DNA of 64,000 nucleotides from Pedobacter africanus. Lineage in GTDB: Bacteria; Bacteroidota; Bacteroidia; Sphingobacteriales; Sphingobacteriaceae. Position 1 is the stretch's first letter; every line of letters begins with the position of its first letter. Shown piece after piece: positions 1 through 7,295 of this stretch. Made by a program: the position numbers and the translations under genes. The stretch is taken from NCBI RefSeq assembly GCF_900176535.1, contig NZ_FWXT01000001.1:248001-312000 (forward strand). The letters run 5' to 3'. A model generated the notes under the pieces. That model had not been told where the DNA came from. It did not search any database and saw nothing but the letters and a program-made list of their open reading frames with translations.

Positions 1-556
1 TCCAGTCCTGACCACTTTTAGAAACCCCTGCTGTAAGGTATACCATGCAAAGGTGCAATTGTAACACCAGCAGGTAAAGTTTAAGGTTTTCGGCATTTAT
101 CGGACCGGCCTGCCCCCTCACCTCATCAATTGCATAGACCTTGCCTACCGGAAAAACAAAGGTGTAGAACAACAGCGAGAACAGAAAACCATCGAAGCCA
201 AAGGCCAGCAGGTTATAGCCGTTAAAAATCATCATATGAATAACCAGACAGATAAAAGCACTGATCCGGGATTGATAGCCCAGCAACAATGTGCAAGCAG
301 CAATACCAAAAACAATATAAGTGATGCTGAGAAAAAGATGCTCATTATGAATATGAAAAAAATCGGTCAGCAGAGGAAGTGCCAATGCATATTTTACGGC
401 CATTGGCTTGGAAAGCACCCCCTGAATAATACCTTGCTGGCTGAAAAGCATGTCCAGATCATTAAATTCGGCAAAGATCTTAAAAAGCACTGCAATAGCA
501 ACCCCGATGCGTAATATGGCCAGCTGGAAGCCTGGTTTAAGCTGAAGAGATTTCAT
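1..556 (-). CDS. HTTM-type (vitamin-K-dependent carboxylase-like) membrane protein, partial, C-terminus beyond the left edge
   Basis: An open minus-strand frame starts with ATG at 554-556 and stays open to the window edge, giving about 185 residues without a stop. Translated by hand, it begins MKSLQLKPGFQLAILRIGVA and continues with hydrophobic segments: FQLAILRIGVAIAVLF, a second helix around ITYIVFGIAACTLLLGY, a third around ICLVIHMMIFNGYNLL, then FSLLFYTFVFPVG. It ends in YLTAGVSKSGQDW, close to the YLsAGlaKl..W motif seen in HTTM and SdpB-like proteins. Family knowledge: HTTM proteins are multi-helix inner-membrane proteins related to vitamin-K-dependent gamma-carboxylase, and most bacterial members have no known substrate. 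It lies 19 bp behind the 156-residue gene and is probably cotranscribed with it. The family call rests on helix pattern and this motif only. Confidence 0.7.
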   Translation of the reverse strand, partial: MKSLQLKPGFQLAILRIGVAIAVLFKIFAEFNDLDMLFSQQGIIQGVLSKPMAVKYALALPLLTDFFHIHNEHLFLSITYIVFGIAACTLLLGYQSRISAFICLVIHMMIFNGYNLLAFGFDGFLFSLLFYTFVFPVGKVYAIDEVRGQAGPINAENLKLYLLVLQLHLCMVYLTAGVSKSGQDW

Positions 557-575
557 GATGGTAAAGTTTAAGGGT

Positions 576-1046
576 TTATTGGGTATAGGTACCGGTGTAA
601 ACCTCCCTGTAGGTGGCGGACGATTGGTTTAAGCGGTAGGCTGTAACCGTAGGCACCTGGTATTCACCCACCGAGATATGGGCTATAGCAGAGCCCGGGT
701 ATTTGGCAAAAACATAGCTGGCCACAATACGCGACATCAGTTCGTAGGCCTTTCTGTTCCGGAAAGTGTGGATGGCAGCTCCGAACCTGCTGTCGAACAT
801 GCTGGTCCCGGTGCCAAAGGCATCCTGCCGCAGGGTTTTATCAGACCTTAAGGTATAAACTTTAACAACAGTCTGGTTGCCTACGTTAGGCGAAAAGAAA
901 CTGTAACCAAAGCCACCGCCGGTATAGGATGCATATGGCAGTACAATACTGTCTATAAATTTACTTTTGTAATCAAACAGGTTTGAACCAACAAAAACAA
1001 ACAGCAAGTGTATACCGAAAAACAATTTTAGGTGTAGATTTTTCAT
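576..1046 (-). CDS. Hypothetical protein with N-terminal membrane anchor, partner of the HTTM gene
   Basis: The protein has 156 residues. Residues about 8-24 (FFGIHLLFVFVGSNLF) form one hydrophobic segment that could be a signal anchor, and the rest is soluble and probably extracytoplasmic. It has a glycine- and aromatic-rich stretch (GGGFGYSFFSPNVG) near residue 50 and no cysteine or lipobox. I do not recognise a family. The start ATG is 20 bp past a strong terminator, and the HTTM gene follows after 19 bp, so the two probably form a pair. A role as accessory or substrate of the HTTM membrane protein is only an inference from position. Confidence 0.6.
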   Translation of the reverse strand: MKNLHLKLFFGIHLLFVFVGSNLFDYKSKFIDSIVLPYASYTGGGFGYSFFSPNVGNQTVVKVYTLRSDKTLRQDAFGTGTSMFDSRFGAAIHTFRNRKAYELMSRIVASYVFAKYPGSAIAHISVGEYQVPTVTAYRLNQSSATYREVYTGTYTQ

Positions 1047-1065
1047 GATTTTTGGTTTTGGGATT

Positions 1066-1094
1066 AAAAAGGGGCGGGCCGTATCGCCCGCCCC
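1066..1094 (-). terminator. Intrinsic terminator behind the sigma-protease-CHAT unit
   Basis: GGGGCGGGC (1071-1079) pairs perfectly with GCCCGCCCC (1086-1094) around a six-base loop. Read on the minus strand, the stem is followed by five T (complement of 1066-1070). It is 24 bp past the stop of the 142-residue gene and only 20 bp before the start of the 156-residue gene, so it leaves almost no room for a separate promoter for that gene. Confidence 0.8.
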
Positions 1095-1118
1095 ACAATA
1101 GGTGATGTAAGGGTCGTT

Positions 1119-1547
1119 TTATCTCATTACTTTCATCGTCCTGTTGATCTGTACGGTTTTAATCGCTTGCTTCGACAGATTGGTATTCAGTTTAGAAATT
1201 ACAGCATCCTGTATTTCCTTGCCCGAGAATACGTTTTTAACCAGGATCACAATGTCATTAGCTGCCACGCCACCGCCAACCGGCCTTGAAGTACCACCGA
1301 TTTTACCGATACTGCCGAGCGCTGCTGTACCATAAGTTTTGGAGCTTAAACGGCCGCCTTTTGAATTGGTAACCGTAAAACGATAGGTAGAGGGATCCTG
1401 ACCTTTTAAGCTTTCCAGGATTTTGTCAACTTCGGCCTGTGAAGAAGTATTAACGATCAGACCTTTTGCAGTTTCCTGCTGAGCTTTAACCGTAGTTCCA
1501 AACATAACAATTAAAGCTGCACACAATGGGATGAATAGATTTTTCAT
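1119..1547 (-). CDS. Small secreted protein of unknown function, last gene of the sigma-CHAT unit
   Basis: The protein has 142 residues with a clear signal peptide (MKNLFIPLCAALIVMFGTTVKA, likely cut before QQ). The mature part is about 120 residues: an alpha/beta-looking N-terminal half (VDKILESLKGQD), a Gly/Ser/Thr-rich middle (LGSIGKIGGTSRPVGGG) and a basic C-terminus (TVQINRTMKVMR). No family is recognised. It follows the CHAT gene on the same strand after a 106 bp AT-rich gap and is closed by the terminator at 1066-1094, so it is probably the last gene of the unit. It is a plausible substrate, inhibitor or effector for the proteases encoded upstream; this is inference. Confidence 0.65.
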   Translation of the reverse strand: MKNLFIPLCAALIVMFGTTVKAQQETAKGLIVNTSSQAEVDKILESLKGQDPSTYRFTVTNSKGGRLSSKTYGTAALGSIGKIGGTSRPVGGGVAANDIVILVKNVFSGKEIQDAVISKLNTNLSKQAIKTVQINRTMKVMR

Positions 1548-1653
1548 TTTTTCTGTTTTTTAAGGTTTAAATAATTCAATTTTCTATGTTGTCTAGACAC
1601 ACTACATTAGTCGTGGTCTTTACCAGAAGGGAAACAACATTTTAAACTTTTTT

Positions 1654-4440
1654 TTATTTTTTTCTTTTAAGCCAGAAAAACAGCATTGAAACAGCAATCA
1701 GCAGGGATCCCGCGATCCAGGAATATAGATTTTTATGATCTGCAGGAGGCAATGGGGCAGCATCTCCCACCAAAATTGCAGCTGCCCAGTAGTAAGGGAG
1801 GGTGTGCATCCTACCCTCGTCCCCAATCAGGTCAAGTTTTGCGGTATTCAGGGCCACGTCTTTGGGCAGCCCTTCGCGCAGGTGCGCATAAAAAGATTCT
1901 GTAAGTTTATAGGTGACCTGATCGTCTACCTGCCACAAGCTGGCAATGCTTGCAGGAACACCCGCAGCCATAAAGCCCCTGGCCATACTGAACACCCCTT
2001 CGCCGCTTGCCTGCCTTCCAATACCCGTATTACAGGCAGAAAGCAGTACCAGCTGGGTGTGCTTAAACTGAAGTTTTTGTATTTCCGAAAGGCGGACCGG
2101 GGCATCGGCCAAATACAAAACCGGTTCCCGTAGCTGTTGTATGTTCACATCCGGCGTATCGTAGCTGCTGGCATCTGCATGTGCATAAAGCTGAACCAAG
2201 GCATGCTTATCTGCATTTTTCAAAAAAGCAGCTTTAGTGGCCTGCGCACCTGTTAGCAACAGTGGTCCCTTAAACAGCGCGGCAATTTTGCGCAATGAAA
2301 GATCAGATCCCCGCAAATCGGAAAGACCGGATCCCGAAGCATAATTTAAAGGCGCAATTCCAAGAAAATCTCCTGAAGCCACAAATTCCTGCTGCTTTTT
2401 CATTAATACCCTGAAAGCAGGTACATAACTAAAAGCATGCTTTCTGGCCAGGTAGGCTACTGCTGCTGCACCGGTATCAGAAACAAGGACCTCAAAGGGT
2501 ATAAAATGTCCGTCCTGCGAAACAACAACACGGGCGGTTGGCACTGCCAGCGATTTAAACAAATTGGTATACAACCTGAAAGCCAGCTTACGGTATGCAG
2601 TAAAGTTCTGGTTCAGCAATGCGGGCGAAGCGCATAAGGCCATCAACGACCTGCTTTGCTGTTCATAATCAGGATAATTAATTTTCAGGAGCCTTTGCTT
2701 TTGCCCGGAGACCATTAAAGCGTAAATGATCTTTTGACCCCGGAAATAGGAAACGAAAGTACTTTTATCCTTGCCCATTTTACTGCTTACACCTGCATAG
2801 GGATAGACCGAGCGGTCATATTTATAGCGATAATAGGCCGTATATTTTCGTTCCAGGGCAGCAATGTAATTTTCCCATTGCTGCTGGGCATTAAGCCATT
2901 TTTCTTTTGCCCGGGCATAATCTGCTCCTTTTGACGAATTGACCAGTAACTGCCCGCTCAGTATACCTGCCTTTATGCGCAACTGCTTTTCTTTGCTCCG
3001 CTCCTTTTCCGGTAACAGGCTTTCGGCTACCGTCTGGTTTAGCTGATCGTTTAACAGTACTGCCCGGCTTTTTTCAAGAAAGTAATAGGCCTTATCAACC
3101 GCTTTCAGCTGATAGCATACCTCCAGGCAATGCGCATACATTTCCCTGGTGTTTTGTCGCCATACCAATTTACTTTCGCTGGCGCTCTGTTTCCAGCGCA
3201 TGAAATCGAGCGACTGGTCTGCCAGCTCAAAGGTGGCCAGCGACAGCAGGAGGTCTTCCCTTTTCTGCAATTGCTTATATCTTTGGAGCAGCGCAGCGCC
3301 TTTGTTGGACAGGATGGTCACCATAAAATAATCGTTGGCCACCAGTTTCAACTGCTGAACATCGGGATTGACGCTCAGGCTTGTATTGTTAAAGTTTATG
3401 GGCAGGGTATTCAGCGCTTTCTGGTAATATTTTAAAGCCTGGGTATAGTCTTTTGCATATCCATGTACTACCCCTATATTGGCATACAAAGCAGACAGCT
3501 GGTATACGTCGCCAACTGCTGTAGCCAGTTCAATTCCCTGGGCGTAACAGGCCAGTGCCTGTTTGCCCTGCCTCAGTACATCGGCATATACACAACCCAT
3601 ATCCTGCAGGTCCCTTGCACTTTGCTCCAGATTGCCATTGGCCTTGTTCAATGCGAAAGCCTTTTGGTAATACCGTATCGCCAGATCAGGTTTATGGCTT
3701 TTGCTTAGGATGGCTGCATATACCGAGTAGCAAGTGGCCAGATGTACGGGATCGTTTCCTGATTTTTCCAGCAGCGCAATGGCCATATTCACATCTGCCT
3801 CTGCCGTTTCAAAGTGCGAAAGTTCTCCTGCTGCCTGGGCGCGCTGGGCCAATAACGCGGCCCGCGCATTCTGGTCGCCCGTTATTGCAGCAAACCTGAG
3901 GCCTTCATCTGCAGCTTGCACCGCTTCCTGGTAATCTCCTGTTTGGTACCAGGCATAGGCCTGTTGCTCAAAAGCCATGAAAACGATAAAGTATTTATCA
4001 GGAAACCTGCTGCCTGTGGCAATACAGCGCGTAAAATAATGATGGGCCTCTTTAAGTAAATGTAAACGCTTGTAGAAGACCCCAAGGTTAAAATAACTGT
4101 TGACCAGGAACGAAGGATCAGTATCCGGCGCTCCCGAGGAGTTGACCATTACTGCTTCCCTGGTGTAAAACACAGCCTTTTCAGGATCACCAGCCTTATC
4201 GAAAGCATCGCCCAGACGGTGTACGAGCAATGCATACGCCGCATTTTTAGGGTAATGGGACCGGAACAGCCGTTCCTGCAATTGTTTGAACAGGCTTATC
4301 TTTTTCGCCGGACTATAACTCAGGTCTCCATGGATTGCATTGACCTTTTTAACCACTAGACTATCGGGCACAGGCGCTGCATTTATCCTGGGGGCCAGCA
4401 AGATCAACAACAATATACAAATCCGGTGAAAAGGCCGCAT
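1654..4440 (-). CDS. Exported TPR-CHAT protease (caspase-like), membrane-anchored at its C-terminus
   Basis: The protein has 928 residues. A signal peptide (MRPFHRICILLLILLAPRINA) is followed by TPR repeats over about residues 60-360, for example FLVNSYFNLGVFYKRLHLLKEAH, a helical linker, and a C-terminal CHAT domain at about 610-890. The CHAT dyad is visible: His754 in QLYAHADAS and Cys803 in LLSACNTG, followed by the typical GEGVFSMARGFMAAGVP and SLWQVDD blocks. A single hydrophobic helix at about 905-924 ends in KRKK. The predicted layout is therefore periplasmic TPR-CHAT with one C-terminal helix and a short cytoplasmic tail. CHAT proteins are caspase-clan cysteine proteases (separase, TPR-CHAT of type III-E CRISPR). 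The gene starts 4 bp behind the subtilisin gene and belongs to the sigma factor unit. Substrate unknown. Confidence 0.9.
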   Translation of the reverse strand: MRPFHRICILLLILLAPRINAAPVPDSLVVKKVNAIHGDLSYSPAKKISLFKQLQERLFRSHYPKNAAYALLVHRLGDAFDKAGDPEKAVFYTREAVMVNSSGAPDTDPSFLVNSYFNLGVFYKRLHLLKEAHHYFTRCIATGSRFPDKYFIVFMAFEQQAYAWYQTGDYQEAVQAADEGLRFAAITGDQNARAALLAQRAQAAGELSHFETAEADVNMAIALLEKSGNDPVHLATCYSVYAAILSKSHKPDLAIRYYQKAFALNKANGNLEQSARDLQDMGCVYADVLRQGKQALACYAQGIELATAVGDVYQLSALYANIGVVHGYAKDYTQALKYYQKALNTLPINFNNTSLSVNPDVQQLKLVANDYFMVTILSNKGAALLQRYKQLQKREDLLLSLATFELADQSLDFMRWKQSASESKLVWRQNTREMYAHCLEVCYQLKAVDKAYYFLEKSRAVLLNDQLNQTVAESLLPEKERSKEKQLRIKAGILSGQLLVNSSKGADYARAKEKWLNAQQQWENYIAALERKYTAYYRYKYDRSVYPYAGVSSKMGKDKSTFVSYFRGQKIIYALMVSGQKQRLLKINYPDYEQQSRSLMALCASPALLNQNFTAYRKLAFRLYTNLFKSLAVPTARVVVSQDGHFIPFEVLVSDTGAAAVAYLARKHAFSYVPAFRVLMKKQQEFVASGDFLGIAPLNYASGSGLSDLRGSDLSLRKIAALFKGPLLLTGAQATKAAFLKNADKHALVQLYAHADASSYDTPDVNIQQLREPVLYLADAPVRLSEIQKLQFKHTQLVLLSACNTGIGRQASGEGVFSMARGFMAAGVPASIASLWQVDDQVTYKLTESFYAHLREGLPKDVALNTAKLDLIGDEGRMHTLPYYWAAAILVGDAAPLPPADHKNLYSWIAGSLLIAVSMLFFWLKRKK

Positions 4441-4444
4441 ACGC

Positions 4445-5830
4445 TTACTTCAGACAGGATCCGTTTTTCACATACTTTTTGCTAAGCGGGGGCAGGTCTG
4501 TCAGGATATTTCCGCTGCCATCAGCAAGCCCAATTGTTTTCAGCGATTGTAAAAAGGCTTGTTTCTGAATACCAGGCACATAAAGTGCGGGATCACAATT
4601 GGCACCTATAGTACCACTGGCAATTGCCGTAGCAAAAGATGAACCACTGATAAAAGCACCCACCACACCTTCAAAGGGCACTTCAAAATCCATTCCCAGC
4701 CTTGTAAACTGATCGGCCATTACGCCCAGTTCCACAAACTTGTTTGAATAGTTTTGCGTAGCGCTCACGGTGCGTCCATCGGTAGTTGTAGCCACAATTA
4801 CACTATTGGTTGCCGTACTGAGCTGGGCGGGATAAAAGTTATGAATGGCCAGGTTACGCAGCTGATCGTCTGTTAAGGTGACCCCGTATTCTGCCTGATA
4901 GATCTGCCGGGCAATTAAATCGTCGGCCGCGATCTGGTTGCCCGCAGCAGTGACAAACAGAATGCCCTTTTTCCTGAGTACACCTGTAATCAGCGTTTTC
5001 AGGTAAGGCATCGGCGTATCAAAATAGTAATAAAAGCCCCAGCTGGCATTGATGATCTTTGCCCCCTTGGCTATGGCGAAATTGATACCGCAGATGATGC
5101 TGAACAGGTCGCCCACACCATTCCGGTCATGGGTTTTCAAGGCCATGATTTTTACCCCATTGGTTTTGGAATGTTTGAACTGGTTGATGATATACTGACT
5201 TACTATTGTACCATGCCGGGCAGGGTTATCGTCTTCAAAATTGCCATTGTCCTGCACAAAATTCCAGCCGGCATGTACATCCTGATAACATTTTTCTCCT
5301 TTCGTTCCAGCTGCTTCCCCCCAAAGATATTGCGGGTCTGCCAGTTTAGGATCGAAGCCGGTATCCAGTACCGCAATCACAATTTCATGCTTCTTGTGCT
5401 GTGGGTTATGTTTTCTTCCTGCTTCAATTCTACGCTTCAGGCCTTCGTCAAGTTCGTTTACTGAGGGGGCCGGCACCTGGTTTAAAAAGTTCAGGGAATA
5501 GGATTCCCCTACGGTGGTAGCTGCAGGCCCCGATCCGGCCCTGATGGAATTGCCGCTGAGCAGGGTATGGATCCCTTTGGCCCTCCAGCGCTGTACCGGG
5601 ATATCGCAATTGCCACAACTGCCGATTTGAATGTTATCAGCCTTAAAACCAGCTTTCCGGAAAGACTCACGGATGGTATTTACATCTTTTTCTGTCGGTT
5701 TTCTTTTGTAAAAGACCAGTAACTCATCCTTGCGGTACGACTGGCTAAGCAATCTTTCCAGTTTCAGGTTCTTCCGGCTGATCCAGGCTGGTCCTGCGGG
5801 GCGTTTCGGGTTTTCATTTTGGTGGTTCAT
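4445..5830 (-). CDS. S8 family subtilisin-like serine protease without signal peptide
   Basis: The protein has 461 residues counted from the ATG at 5830. A TTG at 5854 would add eight residues and sits directly behind the previous stop; I prefer the ATG. The complete subtilase triad is present: Asp156 (VLDTGFD), His206 (ARHGTIV) and Ser398 (ISGSSFATA), with the oxyanion Asn298 in TAAGN. About 140 residues precede the catalytic domain and contain a CGNC pair (Cys72, Cys75). No signal peptide or membrane helix is seen, so the enzyme is probably cytoplasmic, unlike most subtilases. It lies between the anti-sigma-like TPR protein and the CHAT protease with very short gaps. In other systems a protease in such a position often controls or executes the response; its target here is unknown. 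Confidence 0.88.
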   Translation of the reverse strand: MNHQNENPKRPAGPAWISRKNLKLERLLSQSYRKDELLVFYKRKPTEKDVNTIRESFRKAGFKADNIQIGSCGNCDIPVQRWRAKGIHTLLSGNSIRAGSGPAATTVGESYSLNFLNQVPAPSVNELDEGLKRRIEAGRKHNPQHKKHEIVIAVLDTGFDPKLADPQYLWGEAAGTKGEKCYQDVHAGWNFVQDNGNFEDDNPARHGTIVSQYIINQFKHSKTNGVKIMALKTHDRNGVGDLFSIICGINFAIAKGAKIINASWGFYYYFDTPMPYLKTLITGVLRKKGILFVTAAGNQIAADDLIARQIYQAEYGVTLTDDQLRNLAIHNFYPAQLSTATNSVIVATTTDGRTVSATQNYSNKFVELGVMADQFTRLGMDFEVPFEGVVGAFISGSSFATAIASGTIGANCDPALYVPGIQKQAFLQSLKTIGLADGSGNILTDLPPLSKKYVKNGSCLK

Positions 5831-5857
5831 TTGGATTAGGGATATAGGGTTCAACCA

Positions 5858-6589
5858 TTATAGTTTTTTCAACCAGACCTCAGCCTCACTTTTTCCGGGC
5901 AGGTCCTGCTCAACAACCTCCTTCAGGCATTTGCGGGCAGCTTCTATGTCTGCAGGTCCCGAACGCTGCATCAGTGCTATCGCCTTGTAGAACAGTCCCG
6001 GATTGGTAAACAGGTCCATCCTGGCGAGTGCATCAAAACTATCAACCGCTCCTGTATAGTCGCCTGCCATCAATTGGGTAATACCCAGATTTTTAACCGC
6101 TTCCGCCTTCAGGGAACTGTCCTTACTTAAGGTTTTAAAAATATTGGATGCTTCGGTAAAATGCCTGTTGTTAAAGGCGGCAATTCCCTGCTGCATCCTT
6201 TCCTGTTCCCCGGCGCCCATGGTTACCCCCAATTGTTTAAAGTGAGTGGCTGCGTAAGCATTGGCCAGATCCTTCGGTGGCGTGTTGGTAAAGAAAATAA
6301 GCCAGGTCGCAATTAAAGCAATACAGGCAGCAGCATACCAGACCAGGTTTTTAATCCCAAAATACGGATGTCTTGTTGCTGTTTCAGCCGCCACCTCCTG
6401 ATATAGTTCAGCGAAACGCTGGTGTTTTTGCTGATGCAGTTCCTCACGCAAGGCATCGCGCATCATCACATAGTCTGCCACTTCACGCGCAAATAAGGGA
6501 TCGTTCAGGCAACGCTCTTCAAACGCTGTCTTTTCTTCCTCTGGCAATGTACCTTCAAAATAAGCTGCTATGTATGCCTGTTCCTCCAT
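5858..6589 (-). CDS. Membrane protein with anti-sigma-like N-terminus and periplasmic TPR domain
   Basis: The protein has 243 residues. The N-terminus (EEQAYIAAYFEGTLPEEEKTAFEERC, then DPLFAREVADYV) is the short helical pattern common to cytoplasmic parts of Bacteroidota anti-sigma proteins, but no zinc HxxxCxxC motif is present. One transmembrane helix spans about residues 82-100. Residues about 130-240 form TPR-like helices (EASNIFKTLSKDSSLKAEAVKNLG, AGDYTGAVDSFDALAR) and should face the periplasm, as charges favour N-in, C-out. It starts 2 bp behind the sigma factor stop. Anti-sigma function is inferred from architecture and gene order. Confidence 0.75.
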   Translation of the reverse strand: MEEQAYIAAYFEGTLPEEEKTAFEERCLNDPLFAREVADYVMMRDALREELHQQKHQRFAELYQEVAAETATRHPYFGIKNLVWYAAACIALIATWLIFFTNTPPKDLANAYAATHFKQLGVTMGAGEQERMQQGIAAFNNRHFTEASNIFKTLSKDSSLKAEAVKNLGITQLMAGDYTGAVDSFDALARMDLFTNPGLFYKAIALMQRSGPADIEAARKCLKEVVEQDLPGKSEAEVWLKKL

Positions 6590-6591
6590 TT

Positions 6592-7173
6592 TTATATTGA
6601 GCTACCTGTCATTAGTTTTTTTAATTTATCCAGACAGCGCAACCTGCTGGTTTTTACCACCTCTGCCGAATTGTACTCCATTATGCCTGCAATTTCCTTG
6701 TCGCTGTAACCATCTTCAAAAAATAGCAGTACCTGCTTACATTTTTCACCTATTTCCTGAAGCCTTAGCATCAGACTTGTCCTTTGTTCTTTCGCAATCA
6801 GTTGCTGCACCACATTCCTGGCGCCGTCTGGCAGCTCCATTACCAGGCTGTCTATAGACATTCCATGATCGGCCTTTCGTTTATTAGTCGTTTCTTTTCG
6901 CAAAAGGTCAACACATTTGTTGGAAAATATTTGATAGGCGTATGATTTCAGGGTAGATCTGCCTTCGAACCTGGCTGATAGCACCTGCTGAATGATGCTG
7001 ATAATGGCATCTGAATAGGCACTGGCAGCATCTTCGGCAGTGATGCCGTACTTCTTTGTGCCATGCTGGATGAGGTAAAAATAAGCCTTATACAAATCTC
7101 TTTCGAAAATTTGACGTTGTGATCCTCCCGCCTTCAGTCCTTCAATCAAAGCAGCATCTGAAACTAAACTCAT
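6592..7173 (-). CDS. ECF-like RNA polymerase sigma factor
   Basis: The protein has 193 residues, the usual ECF size. The sigma-2 region spans about 25-105 (DAIISIIQQVL, then STLKSYAYQIFSNKCVDLLRK, the typical region 2.3/2.4 pattern). The sigma-4 region spans about 125-185, with the helix-turn-helix GYSDKEIAGIMEYNSAEVVKTSR. It is the first gene of the minus-strand unit; the 122 bp before it separate it from the SusD gene and hold that gene's terminator. No FecR-type partner is next to it; the partner position is taken by the TPR membrane protein. It probably directs transcription of its own unit and perhaps others; no target promoter was identified. Confidence 0.85.
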   Translation of the reverse strand: MSLVSDAALIEGLKAGGSQRQIFERDLYKAYFYLIQHGTKKYGITAEDAASAYSDAIISIIQQVLSARFEGRSTLKSYAYQIFSNKCVDLLRKETTNKRKADHGMSIDSLVMELPDGARNVVQQLIAKEQRTSLMLRLQEIGEKCKQVLLFFEDGYSDKEIAGIMEYNSAEVVKTSRLRCLDKLKKLMTGSSI

Positions 7174-7242
7174 TTTTATAAGTTATTGCATCACTAATGT
7201 TACAATGATAACGATTAATCTGCGTATTGTGGTAATAAAATA

Positions 7243-7274
7243 AAAAAGCCGATACCTTTCGATATCAGCTTTTT
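7243..7274 (-). terminator. Intrinsic terminator of the first SusC-SusD operon
   Basis: AAAAAGC (7243-7249) pairs with GCTTTTT (7268-7274) and an inner GATA pairs with TATC with one mismatch, loop CCTTTCGA. On the minus strand the hairpin ends in a T-run. It lies 22 bp behind the SusD stop and before the sigma factor gene, separating the two units. Confidence 0.7.
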
Positions 7275-7295
7275 ATACTTAAGGTCTACTGTCTG

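Noticed and set aside
236..514. Forward open frame of 92 codons at the left edge
   Set aside because: It lies opposite the HTTM-type minus-strand frame, which has clear membrane helices and a family motif; the forward product has no sensible features.
1735..2133. Forward open frame of 132 codons inside the CHAT gene
   Set aside because: Antisense shadow of a well-supported coding region; composition unlike a protein.
1654..7173. Type III-E CRISPR (Craspase) locus
   Set aside because: TPR-CHAT and sigma factor recall it, but there is no repeat array, no Cas7-11-like gene and the CHAT protein is exported; only the logic may be similar.
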